Positions 25,976 to 34,776 of a stretch of DNA of 45,821 bases are shown here, in pieces (within the stretch, counting starts at the first letter, position 1; each line of letters starts with the position of its first letter). Both the position numbers and the translations under genes were made by a program. The notes beneath the pieces were generated by a model. It ran no database searches. It was not told where the DNA came from and saw only the letters and a list, made by a program, of their open reading frames with translations. Source of the DNA: Candidatus Bathyarchaeota archaeon (GTDB taxonomy: Archaea > Thermoproteota > Bathyarchaeia > Bathyarchaeales > Bathycorpusculaceae); the NCBI GenBank assembly GCA_009889605.1, contig WUQU01000500.1, positions 1 through 45,821 of the forward strand, read 5' to 3'.

Positions 25976-28443
25976 TAAAGCTTAACTCAATTTCCGACCT
26001 AGAAAAACTGAGAAAAGAAATACTGGCAAAAAGAGATCCTAAAAAGCCTGTCATAGCCGTATGCATAAGCACGGGTTGTCTAGCTCTTGGGGCCCAAGAA
26101 GTTCTGGCTGCCCTCAAAGAAGAGATCCAAAAGCATGGTTTGGAAGGAAAAGTTGACATCCGATGCACAGGTTGTCTTGGCTTCTGTGAAGGCGGCCCCC
26201 GCATTGTTGTTTATCCCCAAGAGGTTTTCTACTTCAAAGTTAAGCCTTCAGATGTGCCGCTGTTAATCTCTAAAACATTGCTGAAAAACGAGGTGTTGCC
26301 CCACCTGCTTTATAAAGACACGGCAACAGGCAAAATTGCTTTAAGTCTTTCTGAAGTACCTTTCTATCGTTACCAAACCCGGCTTCTTTTGGAGGCAAAC
26401 GCCAAAATCGACCCCACAAGCATAGAAGACTACATTGCTCTAGGAGGCTATTCTGCTTTAGCTAAGGTTTTATCCGGCATGACCCCCCAGCAAGTTATCG
26501 AGGAAATTAAAAAGTCGAATCTTCGCGGCCGCGGTGGAGGAGGTTTTCCAACTGGGCGTAAGTGGGAAACTTCGCGCAACGCTCCTGGAGAGCCCAAATA
26601 TGTGATAGTGAACTGTGACGAGGGAGATCCTGGAGTCTTCGCAAACCGTGCTCTAATGGAGGGTAATCCTCACTCGATTCTCGAAGGTTTAATTATAGGT
26701 GCTTATGCTGTGGGCGCAAGTGAAGGCTTCATCTACGTTAGAGAAGAATATCCTTTAGCAGTAAAGCATATGCAAATAGCCATAGAGCAAGCTGAAAAAT
26801 ATGGGCTGTTAGGCGAAAACATTCTAGGTTCAGGATTTTCATTTAAAGTCAAAATTCACCGTGGCGCAGGCGCCTTTGTTTCCGGCGAATCCACTGCCTT
26901 GATGAATGCGATAGAAGGCAGAGTAGGGGAACCCCGGCCAAAGTATGTGCATACTGCCGAAAAAGGTTTGTTTGGAAAGCCAAGCGTACTAAACAATGTT
27001 GAAACATGGGCCAATGTGCCCCTAATAATAAACAACGGTGCAGAATGGTTCCGTTCCATAGGCACTGAAGGAAGTAAAGGCACGAAAATTTTCACTTTAG
27101 CCGGCAAAGTTAACAACACAGGCTTAATCGAAGTTCCCATGGGCATAACACTGAGAGAAATTATCTACAAAATAGGCGGAGGCATTCGAGGCAACAAAAA
27201 GTTCAAGGCTGTACAGGTTGGCGGTCCCTCTGGCGGAGTTATCCCTGAGCAGCATCTGGATACTCCAGTGGACTTCGATGAACTCACCAAGTTAGGCGCC
27301 ATGATGGGTTCCGGCGGAATAATCGTAATGGACTCTGACACTTGTATGGTGGATGTTGCCAGATATTTCATAAATTTCCTTTGCGGTGAATCTTGCGGTA
27401 AATGTGTACCTTGCCGTGAAGGGTTGAAGCAGGCTCGCAAAATATTGGATGAAATAGTTGCTGGGCGCGGAAAACCAGAACACATAAAGACTTTGCTAGA
27501 ACTAGCCGAAACAATGAAGGACGCTGCATTGTGTGCATTGGGCCAAACTGCTGCAAACCCCTTGTTAACCACCTTTCGGTACTTTGAAGATGAATATTTA
27601 GCCCACATTATCGATAAAAGATGCCCCGCGCTAGTGTGTAAGGGACTGTTAACCTTCTACATAGACCCTGAAGGGTGCTCAGGCTGCCATCAATGCTACC
27701 GAATATGCCCAGAACAAGCAATAGAAGGAGAACAGGATCAAATTCACGTTATAATACAAACTAAATGTACAAAATGTGGCCAATGCCATGATATATGCCC
27801 CCCAGAATACAAAGCTGTGCAGAAAATATCTGGAGAAGCGCCACCTCCAACAATTCCCCAAGAATACCGATGGATTAAGCAGCCTTGGCAAACCGCTGAA
27901 GTTACCTCCACCCGACGCGCCAAGGTCATCGCCAACGCCAATGTTGCGGTAAACCTAATTCAAAAGTCTCTGCGCCCAGTCCTAGTTGTTGGCAACACCG
28001 TCACCGAAGTTGAATTCGAAGGCAAGAAGCTGATCGACTATGTGATTGAACTTGCAAGAGAAACAAACATTCCGGTCATCGCAACATCTCATGTGGTTGG
28101 AGAGTTTCTAAAAAGAAATTATAGGCCCGCCGCTGTTATGTCTTTAATGGAGGTAGGAAACCGCATAGTAGATAAAGAATGGAATAGCGTTGACGGCGAA
28201 GGCTCATATGACATGGTTCTGTTCATAGGATTACCCTACTACATGAGCTACGAAATTTTGTCTGCTCTGAAAAACTTTGCCACAAAACTTGTAACCATAA
28301 ATTTGGATAATATGTATAATCCTCAAGCAAGCTGGTCGCTTCCAAACGCAAGCGTTAAAGAGTGGATCAACTTTCTCATGGGTATGACTTTAAAATTTAA
28401 AGAAGTGAAACAAAATGAGCATGTTCCAAGATATCCCAGTTGA
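25972..28443 (+). CDS. HydB/NuoF-type flavoprotein fused to CODH epsilon subunit (CdhB)
   Basis: 823 residues. Domains: thioredoxin-like [2Fe-2S] (C31, C36, C65/C68, C72); FMN/NAD(H) domain (RGRGGGGFPTGRKWE ~185-199; NCDEGDPGVF ~214-223; GAGAFVSGESTAL ~298-310), with the DEGDPG form seen in bifurcating HydB; SLBB ~370-450; [4Fe-4S] CGKCVPC (475-481) and C521; two ferredoxin sites (C569-C579, C599-C609); linker; and residues ~645-807, which match the CODH epsilon fold (LIQKSLRPVLVVGN, NIPVIATSHVVGEFL, DGEGSYDMVLFIG, ATKLVTINLDNMYN). No in-frame ATG lies between Met515 and Met723, and only a GTG at codon 616 without Shine-Dalgarno, so epsilon is not separately translated. The 3' end overlaps cdhC by 29 bases. 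Confidence 0.9.
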   Translation: MIKLNSISDLEKLRKEILAKRDPKKPVIAVCISTGCLALGAQEVLAALKEEIQKHGLEGKVDIRCTGCLGFCEGGPRIVVYPQEVFYFKVKPSDVPLLISKTLLKNEVLPHLLYKDTATGKIALSLSEVPFYRYQTRLLLEANAKIDPTSIEDYIALGGYSALAKVLSGMTPQQVIEEIKKSNLRGRGGGGFPTGRKWETSRNAPGEPKYVIVNCDEGDPGVFANRALMEGNPHSILEGLIIGAYAVGASEGFIYVREEYPLAVKHMQIAIEQAEKYGLLGENILGSGFSFKVKIHRGAGAFVSGESTALMNAIEGRVGEPRPKYVHTAEKGLFGKPSVLNNVETWANVPLIINNGAEWFRSIGTEGSKGTKIFTLAGKVNNTGLIEVPMGITLREIIYKIGGGIRGNKKFKAVQVGGPSGGVIPEQHLDTPVDFDELTKLGAMMGSGGIIVMDSDTCMVDVARYFINFLCGESCGKCVPCREGLKQARKILDEIVAGRGKPEHIKTLLELAETMKDAALCALGQTAANPLLTTFRYFEDEYLAHIIDKRCPALVCKGLLTFYIDPEGCSGCHQCYRICPEQAIEGEQDQIHVIIQTKCTKCGQCHDICPPEYKAVQKISGEAPPPTIPQEYRWIKQPWQTAEVTSTRRAKVIANANVAVNLIQKSLRPVLVVGNTVTEVEFEGKKLIDYVIELARETNIPVIATSHVVGEFLKRNYRPAAVMSLMEVGNRIVDKEWNSVDGEGSYDMVLFIGLPYYMSYEILSALKNFATKLVTINLDNMYNPQASWSLPNASVKEWINFLMGMTLKFKEVKQNEHVPRYPS

Positions 28444-29839
28444 TGTAGGCGTAGTCTACGAAGGCGAAAGAATTCGAAGAAAAGACATGCAAGTTGAGCT
28501 CGGCGGACCGGACGTCAAAGAAAAATTTGAACTAGTGCGCGTCAAGAAAGCGGATGAAGTTGAAGACGGCAAAATAACCCTCATAGGCCCAGACATCAAG
28601 GATATGGAAGAAGGCAAAAGCTACCCCCTCGGTATATTCATAGAGGTCGCAGGCGCAAAACTTGACCCTGAACTTGAAGGAGTAATCGAAAGACGCATAC
28701 ACCAATACTGCAACTACATCGAAGGCTTCATGCACCTCAACCAACGCTACGACATATGGATTCGACTAAGCAAAAAGTCCTTCCAGAAAGGCTTCAACTC
28801 CTTCCAACTTCTTGGAAAAGTTTTGCATAGGCTTTTCAAAAGCGAACTGCCCATAGTAGAGAAACTGCAAATAACCTTCATAACCGACCCAGAAAAGATA
28901 AAGCCAATTTATGATGAAGCCTTGCAAATTTATGAGGCAAGGGACGCGAGGGCAAGAGGCCTCAAAGACGAGGAAGTGGACAAGTTTTACGGATGTGTTC
29001 TATGCCAGTCTTTTGCGCCGACACACTGCTGTGTCATAACTCCTCAGCGCTATTCCAACTGTGGAGCCATAAGCTGGTTTGACGGGAGAGCCTCAGCAAG
29101 CATAGATCCCAAAGGCCCGGTGTTCGAAATTGAGAGAGGTGAAATCTTGGACCCTGTTAAAGGCGAGTTTTCCGGAGTAAACGAAGCTGTCAAAAAGAGG
29201 ACCTTGGGTGAAGTTACCCAAGTTTGGCTTTACACTGCCTTTGGTAAGCCTCATACTTCATGCGGCTGCTTCGAGGCTGTGGCCTTCTACATACCTGAAG
29301 TAGACGGTTTCGGCATAGTGCACAGAGGCTATCCAGACGTAGCGGTGAATGGGCTTCCATTCTCAACGATAGCCGACTCAACGGCTGGCGGACGCCAGGT
29401 AGACGGTTTCCATGGAGTTTCCATAGAATATATGCGCTCCAAAAAGTTTCTGCAAGCTGACGGTGGATACACCCGTGTGGTCTGGATGCCAAAAGAGGTT
29501 AAAGAACGGGTTAAGAATTTCATTCCAGCCGAGCTTGTGGATAAAATCGCCACTGAAGAAGACGCAAAAACAATTGACGAGTTGAAAGCTTTCCTAGAAG
29601 CGCGAGGCCACCCTCTTGTGCAGCGTTGGAAGAAAGAAGTTGAAGCTGTTGCTGAAGAAGCTGCTGCGCCTGTAGAGGTGAAAGAAGAGGCTCCAGAAGC
29701 TGTGTCAACACCAACGTTAACTGCGGCAACGTTACCGGTAACTGTAGGCGGTGTCAAAATAATCTTAAAAGATGCTAAAATCTACGCGAAGAAAGTCATA
29801 ATTCGCACAGTGAAAAGCGAAAAGGAAAACAAAGGGTGA
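28415..29839 (+). CDS. cdhC: Acetyl-CoA synthase beta subunit
   Basis: Carries the Ni-Ni-[4Fe-4S] A-cluster where CO, methyl and CoA are joined. 474 residues, the short archaeal form without the bacterial CODH-binding domain. A-cluster ligands are in GCVLCQSFAPTHCC (from C194) and TSCGCFEA (C283, C285). The last ~70 residues are an Ala/Glu-rich linker followed by a short basic beta tail, which varies among archaea. ATG start eight bases after GAAGTGA, inside the 3' end of the epsilon fusion gene. Confidence 0.97.
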   Translation: MSMFQDIPVDVGVVYEGERIRRKDMQVELGGPDVKEKFELVRVKKADEVEDGKITLIGPDIKDMEEGKSYPLGIFIEVAGAKLDPELEGVIERRIHQYCNYIEGFMHLNQRYDIWIRLSKKSFQKGFNSFQLLGKVLHRLFKSELPIVEKLQITFITDPEKIKPIYDEALQIYEARDARARGLKDEEVDKFYGCVLCQSFAPTHCCVITPQRYSNCGAISWFDGRASASIDPKGPVFEIERGEILDPVKGEFSGVNEAVKKRTLGEVTQVWLYTAFGKPHTSCGCFEAVAFYIPEVDGFGIVHRGYPDVAVNGLPFSTIADSTAGGRQVDGFHGVSIEYMRSKKFLQADGGYTRVVWMPKEVKERVKNFIPAELVDKIATEEDAKTIDELKAFLEARGHPLVQRWKKEVEAVAEEAAAPVEVKEEAPEAVSTPTLTAATLPVTVGGVKIILKDAKIYAKKVIIRTVKSEKENKG

Positions 29840-29846
29840 AAATTCT

Positions 29847-31061
29847 TTGCCGGAAAAAGAAAAAGACCTGCTAGGGCTAAAACTGGATCCACGTTTGCTT
29901 GAGGCGCTGGCCAAATTTCAGGAAATCGAAATTGAAGACTTTGAAATGGACGTGGGCGATTTAGAAATATGGCTTCAACCGGGCGTCATTAAAGGCGTTC
30001 CGGCTGTTCCAACAGTAAAAGCTTTGCCTACAAAAGCAAAACCATCAAAAATTGTTGAAGTAGATTTTGTTCCACCAGTTGAAACTTACCCTGGCAGGGT
30101 GGTTGAAGTCAAGCTTGGAGCCAAGAAAGGCGAAGGCGGCACTCGTGGAAAATCCATAATCATCGGCGGGGAAACCACTCCTGCCTTCTACACTTTTGAA
30201 GGAACAACGCCTCACCCACCAGTCATCGCTTTAGATGTTTTCGACATGGAAGTTCCCCTTGCAAAAGCTGTGAAAATGCATGTAAAAGACGTTGTAGGCG
30301 ACCCGGCGGCTTGGGCCAAACTTGCCGTGGAAAAGTTCGGTGCAGACCTGATAACCATTCATTTGATAAGCACAGACCCGCTTCTTAAGGATGCTTCGCC
30401 AAAAGAGGCAGTGAAAACCGTTGAGGCAGTGGCTCAAGCAGTAGATGTGCCCCTCATAATTGGCGGTTGCGGCGACCCCGTCAAGGATGCAGATGTTTTT
30501 CAAGAAATTGCTGAAACATTTGCTGGCGAAAGATTCTTGATAAGCTCGGTTACCAGAGACATGGATGTGGAAAGATGCGCCAAATTCATCAAGAAAACTG
30601 GACATGCGGTTCTCTCTTTTACACCTATGGATCTTAACTTGGCTAGAGAGTTGAATAGGAAACTCTATGATTATTTGGCGAAAGAGGACATTGTTATGGA
30701 CTTGACGACGGCGGCTCTTGGCTATGGCCTTGACTACGCTTTCACTAACATGGAGCGGGCTAGGTTGGCAGCGTTGATGGGCGACCCCGAACTGGCTCAT
30801 CCAATGTCTTCTGGAACAACAAACGCTTGGGCAGCCAGAGAAGCTTGGATGAAAATGACTCCAGAGTTTGAACCCCGAGAGCTTAGGGGGCCCCTATGGG
30901 AATTAACCACTGCTGTTACGCTTTTGCTTGCAGGCGTAGACCTATTCATGATGATGCATCCTGCCGCGGTAAAAACAATGAAAGACATTATAAACCAGCT
31001 TATGAGCGGCGGAGCTGGAAACGCTGGGAAACTTGTTGAATGGGTTTCTATGAAAATATAG
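29847..31061 (+). CDS. cdhD: Corrinoid Fe-S protein small subunit CdhD
   Basis: Delta subunit of the corrinoid/iron-sulfur protein that passes the methyl group from methyl-tetrahydropterin to the A-cluster. 404 residues: an N-terminal ~100-residue region with a proline-rich linker, then a TIM-barrel (VIALDVFDMEVPLAKAVKMH, VPLIIGGCGDP, GHAVLSFTPMDLNLAREL, MSSGTTNAWAAREAW). TTG start seven bases after the cdhC stop. Partner of CdhE downstream. Confidence 0.95.
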   Translation: MPEKEKDLLGLKLDPRLLEALAKFQEIEIEDFEMDVGDLEIWLQPGVIKGVPAVPTVKALPTKAKPSKIVEVDFVPPVETYPGRVVEVKLGAKKGEGGTRGKSIIIGGETTPAFYTFEGTTPHPPVIALDVFDMEVPLAKAVKMHVKDVVGDPAAWAKLAVEKFGADLITIHLISTDPLLKDASPKEAVKTVEAVAQAVDVPLIIGGCGDPVKDADVFQEIAETFAGERFLISSVTRDMDVERCAKFIKKTGHAVLSFTPMDLNLARELNRKLYDYLAKEDIVMDLTTAALGYGLDYAFTNMERARLAALMGDPELAHPMSSGTTNAWAAREAWMKMTPEFEPRELRGPLWELTTAVTLLLAGVDLFMMMHPAAVKTMKDIINQLMSGGAGNAGKLVEWVSMKI

Positions 31062-31079
31062 CCTTGGAGCGTTGGCTGA

Positions 31080-32513
31080 ATGAGTGGAAAAGGAGCTAAG
31101 GCCAAAGCAAGCGTGAAAGAATTAAGCCCCATAGACGTTTACAAGCTTTTGCCAAAGATAAACTGTAAAGAGTGCGGCGAAGAAAACTGTATGGCTTTCG
31201 CCACGAAACTTGTCAACCGCGAAGCCACCCTTGAAAAGTGTAAACCGCTTCTGAAAAAGGAATATGAGAAATCCTATAAACAGTTGAAGGAGCTATTGAA
31301 GCCGGCAGTAAAAGAAATAGTCATAGGCGAAGGCGAGAGGGCTGTTAAAATCGGCGGAAAACTTGTAATGTACCGCCATGAACTTGCATACTTTAACCCA
31401 ACAGCCATAGCCATAGACGTAACAGACGAAATGAACGAAGAAGAAATAGTAAGCCGGATAAAAAGCGCTGAAGAATTAAAATTTGATTATATTGGGAAAA
31501 CTTTGAAGCTTGACATGATTGCGGTGCGTTCCACATCAAACGACCAGGACAAATTTAAGGCAGCGGTCAAAAAAGTGGCTGAAACCACCGCGTTGCCGCT
31601 TATCCTATGTTCTTTAAACCCGAACGTTTTAGAAGCCGGACTGATGGCTGTGCCCAAAGCGAGACCCCTTCTTTACGCAGCCACTCAAGATAATTGGCGG
31701 GATATGGCTGAACTTGCCCTAATGTACAATTGCCCCTTAACAGTTTTTGCGCCTAATAACCTTAAATTGTTAAAGTCTTTGGTGAAGACTCTGCTGGAAT
31801 ATGGTGTTGAAGATTTAGTGCTTGACCCAGGAACTATGCATGGTGAAGGCTTGGCTGAAACCCTAAACAATTTCGTGATGATTCGCAGAAGCGCATGTAA
31901 GCAAGGCGACGAGCTTTTAGGCTTTCCACTGCTCGGAGTGCCCATGACTGTTTGGATGGAAAGCGCTGGAACTGCTCATGAAATTGTTACGTGGCGGGAG
32001 GCGGGGTTGGCAGCCATGCTTATTGTGCGTTTTGCAGACGTTCTAGTGATGCACAGTCTAGACGGTTGGGCGTTGCTTCCTAACCTTGTGCTGAGACAGA
32101 ACATTTATACAGATCCGAGGAAACCTGTGGCTGTAGAAGCCGGCCTAAAGGCCTTTGGAAACCCTGATGAAAACTCGCCTGTGATGTTTACTTCAAACTT
32201 TGCCATAACCTACTATACCGTAGCCGCGGACATTGAGGCGTCGAAAATAAACGCTTACCTGCTTGTGGTTGACACCGAAGGCTTAGCCGTTGACCCTGCT
32301 GTTGCTGGAAGAAAACTTACCGCAGACAAAGTGGCGGAAGCCCTAAAGGCTTCGGGTGTAGAAAACAAAGTAAAACATAGAAAACTTATAATTCCTGGAA
32401 AAGCAGCACGCTTAAGCGGAGAAATCGAAGAATTAACCGGATGGCAAGTCCTAGTTGGCCCAAGAGATTCTTCAGAAATCCCAAAATACTTGCAGGAAAA
32501 ATGGCAACCTTAA
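31080..32513 (+). CDS. cdhE: Corrinoid Fe-S protein large subunit CdhE
   Basis: Gamma subunit of the corrinoid/iron-sulfur protein. 477 residues. N-terminal [4Fe-4S] domain KINCKECGEENCMAFATKLV with C29, C32, C37 and C54, then a TIM barrel that binds the methyl-pterin and a C-terminal B12-binding domain (GLAVDPAVAGRKLTADKVAE through GWQVLVGPRDSSEIP). ATG start 18 bases after the cdhD stop. Last gene of the operon; no cooC maturation ATPase or methyltransferase gene follows within the window. Confidence 0.96.
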   Translation: MSGKGAKAKASVKELSPIDVYKLLPKINCKECGEENCMAFATKLVNREATLEKCKPLLKKEYEKSYKQLKELLKPAVKEIVIGEGERAVKIGGKLVMYRHELAYFNPTAIAIDVTDEMNEEEIVSRIKSAEELKFDYIGKTLKLDMIAVRSTSNDQDKFKAAVKKVAETTALPLILCSLNPNVLEAGLMAVPKARPLLYAATQDNWRDMAELALMYNCPLTVFAPNNLKLLKSLVKTLLEYGVEDLVLDPGTMHGEGLAETLNNFVMIRRSACKQGDELLGFPLLGVPMTVWMESAGTAHEIVTWREAGLAAMLIVRFADVLVMHSLDGWALLPNLVLRQNIYTDPRKPVAVEAGLKAFGNPDENSPVMFTSNFAITYYTVAADIEASKINAYLLVVDTEGLAVDPAVAGRKLTADKVAEALKASGVENKVKHRKLIIPGKAARLSGEIEELTGWQVLVGPRDSSEIPKYLQEKWQP

Positions 32514-32596
32514 AAATATTTTGAAGCCCTCTTTATCCTACACCAATCCATTTTTGGAATTCGTTTCTATTAGAACATAATCAAGCGTGTGAAACG

Positions 32597-33061
32597 TTAG
32601 GGCACCATTGAAGGTTTATATCTTTTCAAGTATTCCTTTGGTGTTGGAAAAACTGATTGAACGCGTTTAATGCGTTTTTTCGCGTTAATGGTGTCCTGTA
32701 AAATTATAAAGCCTCTAGGTGTGCTGAAGTTTTCAACTTCACCGTTTTCCCTTTTCCTCCAAACCTTTATGCAGTGGTCAACCATGCAGCTTAAAACACA
32801 GGCACCGCAGTATATGCATAACTCTTTTGTTATGCCGACTTCACCTTTTTTCCAAAACAGCGCGTTTGTCGGGCAAACTTTAATACAAAGCTTACATTCA
32901 ACCCCTAAACAAGTAAACTTGTTAATGCTTATGTCACCATCAACAAAAAACTCTTTAACCCCTAAAGGAGAAAGAAGCTCTGTTCTCCGTTGTTTTTTCT
33001 CCTTTTCAGCCGTTTCCACTAATAACTGGAATATGTCTGAACCTGAAGAACCGGCAAACAT
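32597..33061 (-). CDS. Dicluster ferredoxin-like protein beside the CODH operon
   Basis: 154 residues from ATG 33061 (ORF track extends to 33118; a TATA-like TTTTTAAAG about 37 bases upstream favours 33061). It has an N-terminal helical region (~1-50), then CLGVECKLCIKVCP and CIYCGACVLSCMVDHC, which give two potential [4Fe-4S] sites, and a basic C-terminus. The second site is followed by KVWRKRENGEV. Convergent with cdhE and divergent from cooT. A role as electron carrier for, or assembly helper of, the CODH complex is inferred only from position. Confidence 0.75.
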   Translation of the reverse strand: MFAGSSGSDIFQLLVETAEKEKKQRRTELLSPLGVKEFFVDGDISINKFTCLGVECKLCIKVCPTNALFWKKGEVGITKELCIYCGACVLSCMVDHCIKVWRKRENGEVENFSTPRGFIILQDTINAKKRIKRVQSVFPTPKEYLKRYKPSMVP

Positions 33062-33204
33062 GTTTTCGCCGTTCAACTTTAGCTTTTGGCGTTTCTTTAA
33101 AAAGTAGAGAATCTGCATATTATAACTATTTGTTTGGAAACTCTTTTTCCCTACATCAAAAGGAATATAACCAGCAAAGGTTCTATTCTGGCTCGGCGAA
33201 AAAT

Positions 33205-33384
33205 ATGTGCGAATTCAAAGTAATCCTAAACGGGAAGGAAGTATTCAAGGATGTTGTCTACGCTAAAGCAGAAGACGGAACTGTTACGGTTCGAGACGTT
33301 ATAGGTGAATCTAAAGAATTCAAAAACTGCAAAATAACCGAAGTAGACGTAAACAATACGCGGCTAGTTTTATCAAAGACTTGA
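33205..33384 (+). CDS. cooT: CooT-type nickel-binding protein
   Basis: 59 residues from ATG 33205; the ORF track begins too early at 33130. MCEFKVILNGKEVFKDVVYA with Cys2, then DGTVTVRDVIGE and a closing beta strand match the small CooT family, whose Rhodospirillum member binds nickel through Cys2 and helps mature CO dehydrogenase. A TATA-like GAATATAACC at 33168-33176 would give a short leader. Its place 0.7 kb from the CODH operon supports a role in nickel supply to the C- or A-cluster. Confidence 0.85.
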   Translation: MCEFKVILNGKEVFKDVVYAKAEDGTVTVRDVIGESKEFKNCKITEVDVNNTRLVLSKT

Positions 33385-33391
33385 GGCTTGG

Positions 33392-34210
33392 CTAAAATAA
33401 AGCAGCAAGAAAACCGGAGACCAACCCAAAAATTATTGGGAAAGGCAGCCCTGGAAACATTCCTTGTTTCTCCAAAATTTTAAAAGTCAAAAAGCATCCA
33501 GCTAAAATTCCCACGATAGAGGCTGTGCAAGATAAAAATCCAAAATTTAAAAGCATATGCCCGGAAAGCATAGAATAAAATGTCAAGTCGCCAAGTCCCA
33601 TTTGAACATCTTTAAAAGAGAAGCTTAAGCCACGGAAGCGTTCAAGCCCTTCTTTGGCTATTTTTCCAACAGGGCCTCGGTAAACTGCGATTGCGTCGTA
33701 AACAGCCAAAAAACATAGAATTAGAACGGTGCTCAAAGTTTGAATTGAAGCGCCTAAAAATGTTCCAAGAGCGCCGCCCAACAGAATAACTATGAAGTCG
33801 CCGATTTTACTGCGCGTCCTAAAAATTATGTAACAAGCAAAAGCCGTTATGGCAATTGAACCTGAAATTGCCAGCTCGTTTCGTGGTAAAGGGGCAAAAG
33901 AAAGCGCGGCAAACAAGTATACTAGCGAAAGCGTGAAAAACGCCGTTGTCAACGCGAAGCCCGTAACAAAAGCAATCAGCCTGTGGCTTTTGGTTTTTAA
34001 AAGGAAAAGTAAAAGGGTAGCTCCAGCTCCAACTAAAAGGACAAAATAGAAAGCGTTACCAACTGAGCCGACTGGATCTTCAGGAAAAGGTGCAACGTTG
34101 TATGGTTTAATGGAAGCCCACATTAGAAGGGAAGCGCATGCAACTCCGAAAAGCAAACTAACCAAAACAGGCGCTAGATAGACTAAATCGGCTTTGAAAC
34201 CATTGCTCAA
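33392..34210 (-). CDS. Presenilin/SPP-type intramembrane aspartyl protease (family A22)
   Basis: 272 residues, about nine membrane segments. The two catalytic motifs are visible: LAVYDAIAVY (YD) and QMGLGDLTFYSM (GLGD), followed by MFPGLPFPI, a PAL-like element. Archaeal members cleave membrane proteins or signal-peptide remnants. ATG overlaps the archaemetzincin stop by four bases, so it is translationally coupled to another protease. Intact. Confidence 0.9.
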   Translation of the reverse strand: MSNGFKADLVYLAPVLVSLLFGVACASLLMWASIKPYNVAPFPEDPVGSVGNAFYFVLLVGAGATLLLFLLKTKSHRLIAFVTGFALTTAFFTLSLVYLFAALSFAPLPRNELAISGSIAITAFACYIIFRTRSKIGDFIVILLGGALGTFLGASIQTLSTVLILCFLAVYDAIAVYRGPVGKIAKEGLERFRGLSFSFKDVQMGLGDLTFYSMLSGHMLLNFGFLSCTASIVGILAGCFLTFKILEKQGMFPGLPFPIIFGLVSGFLAALF

Positions 34211-34767
34211 GGCTTTGCACCAGACTTAGCAGCAAACCCTTGAACTTTCAAATGGCATTGGCTGCAGAATAAACTTTTCTTTCTGTCGGTTTCGAAAATC
34301 GAATTGGAAAAATACATAACGCAAAAAGGGTTTGCACAGTGTCCCAAACCAAAAGTGTGCCCAAGCTCATGCACAGCCTCCTTTGTGCTTCTCTCAACGA
34401 AAAGCTCAAAATTTGGAGGTGCACCGTAAAATTCCTGTCTAAGCCTCCACAAAGATATCAACGCCGCTTTTCCCGGGCATTCTGCCTCTCCAAAAACAAA
34501 GTTCAGATTTGGAACAAACAGATCGGCGTCTATAACCCCCAAAACCCGATCTGGGGTTTTTGCTCTTTCGGCATAGCTGTGGACTAAGCTCAAGATTATG
34601 TCTGAACGATATTGCCTTCTTATTTTGTCAAAAGCTTCTTGAGGCACCGGCGCTGTTTTGGGAATTAGCTGGGTTTCTGTTTCGGGGAAAATCATGTTGA
34701 GGTTTTCTTTAACCCTTTCTATAACGCTTAAATCCACTGGTCCGATGCGCAAAATTCCTATTTTCAT
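34207..34767 (-). CDS. amzA: Archaemetzincin zinc metalloprotease
   Basis: 186 residues. Zinc-binding HELGHTFGLGHCANPFCVMYF has the HExxHxxGxxH metzincin core and the C-x4-C-x-M continuation typical of archaemetzincins; a second pair, LFCSQCHLKV, completes the structural zinc site. Cytoplasmic, no signal peptide. ATG start nine bases downstream of the beta-CASP gene stop; coupled to the presenilin-type gene. Natural substrates are unknown for the family. Confidence 0.95.
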   Translation of the reverse strand: MKIGILRIGPVDLSVIERVKENLNMIFPETETQLIPKTAPVPQEAFDKIRRQYRSDIILSLVHSYAERAKTPDRVLGVIDADLFVPNLNFVFGEAECPGKAALISLWRLRQEFYGAPPNFELFVERSTKEAVHELGHTFGLGHCANPFCVMYFSNSIFETDRKKSLFCSQCHLKVQGFAAKSGAKP

Positions 34768-34776
34768 TGTTTTGCA

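Noticed and set aside
27817-27819. Internal GTG that might start a separate CdhB polypeptide
   Set aside because: No Shine-Dalgarno precedes it, and it lies just after the ferredoxin domain in an uninterrupted frame, so a fused product is the simpler reading.
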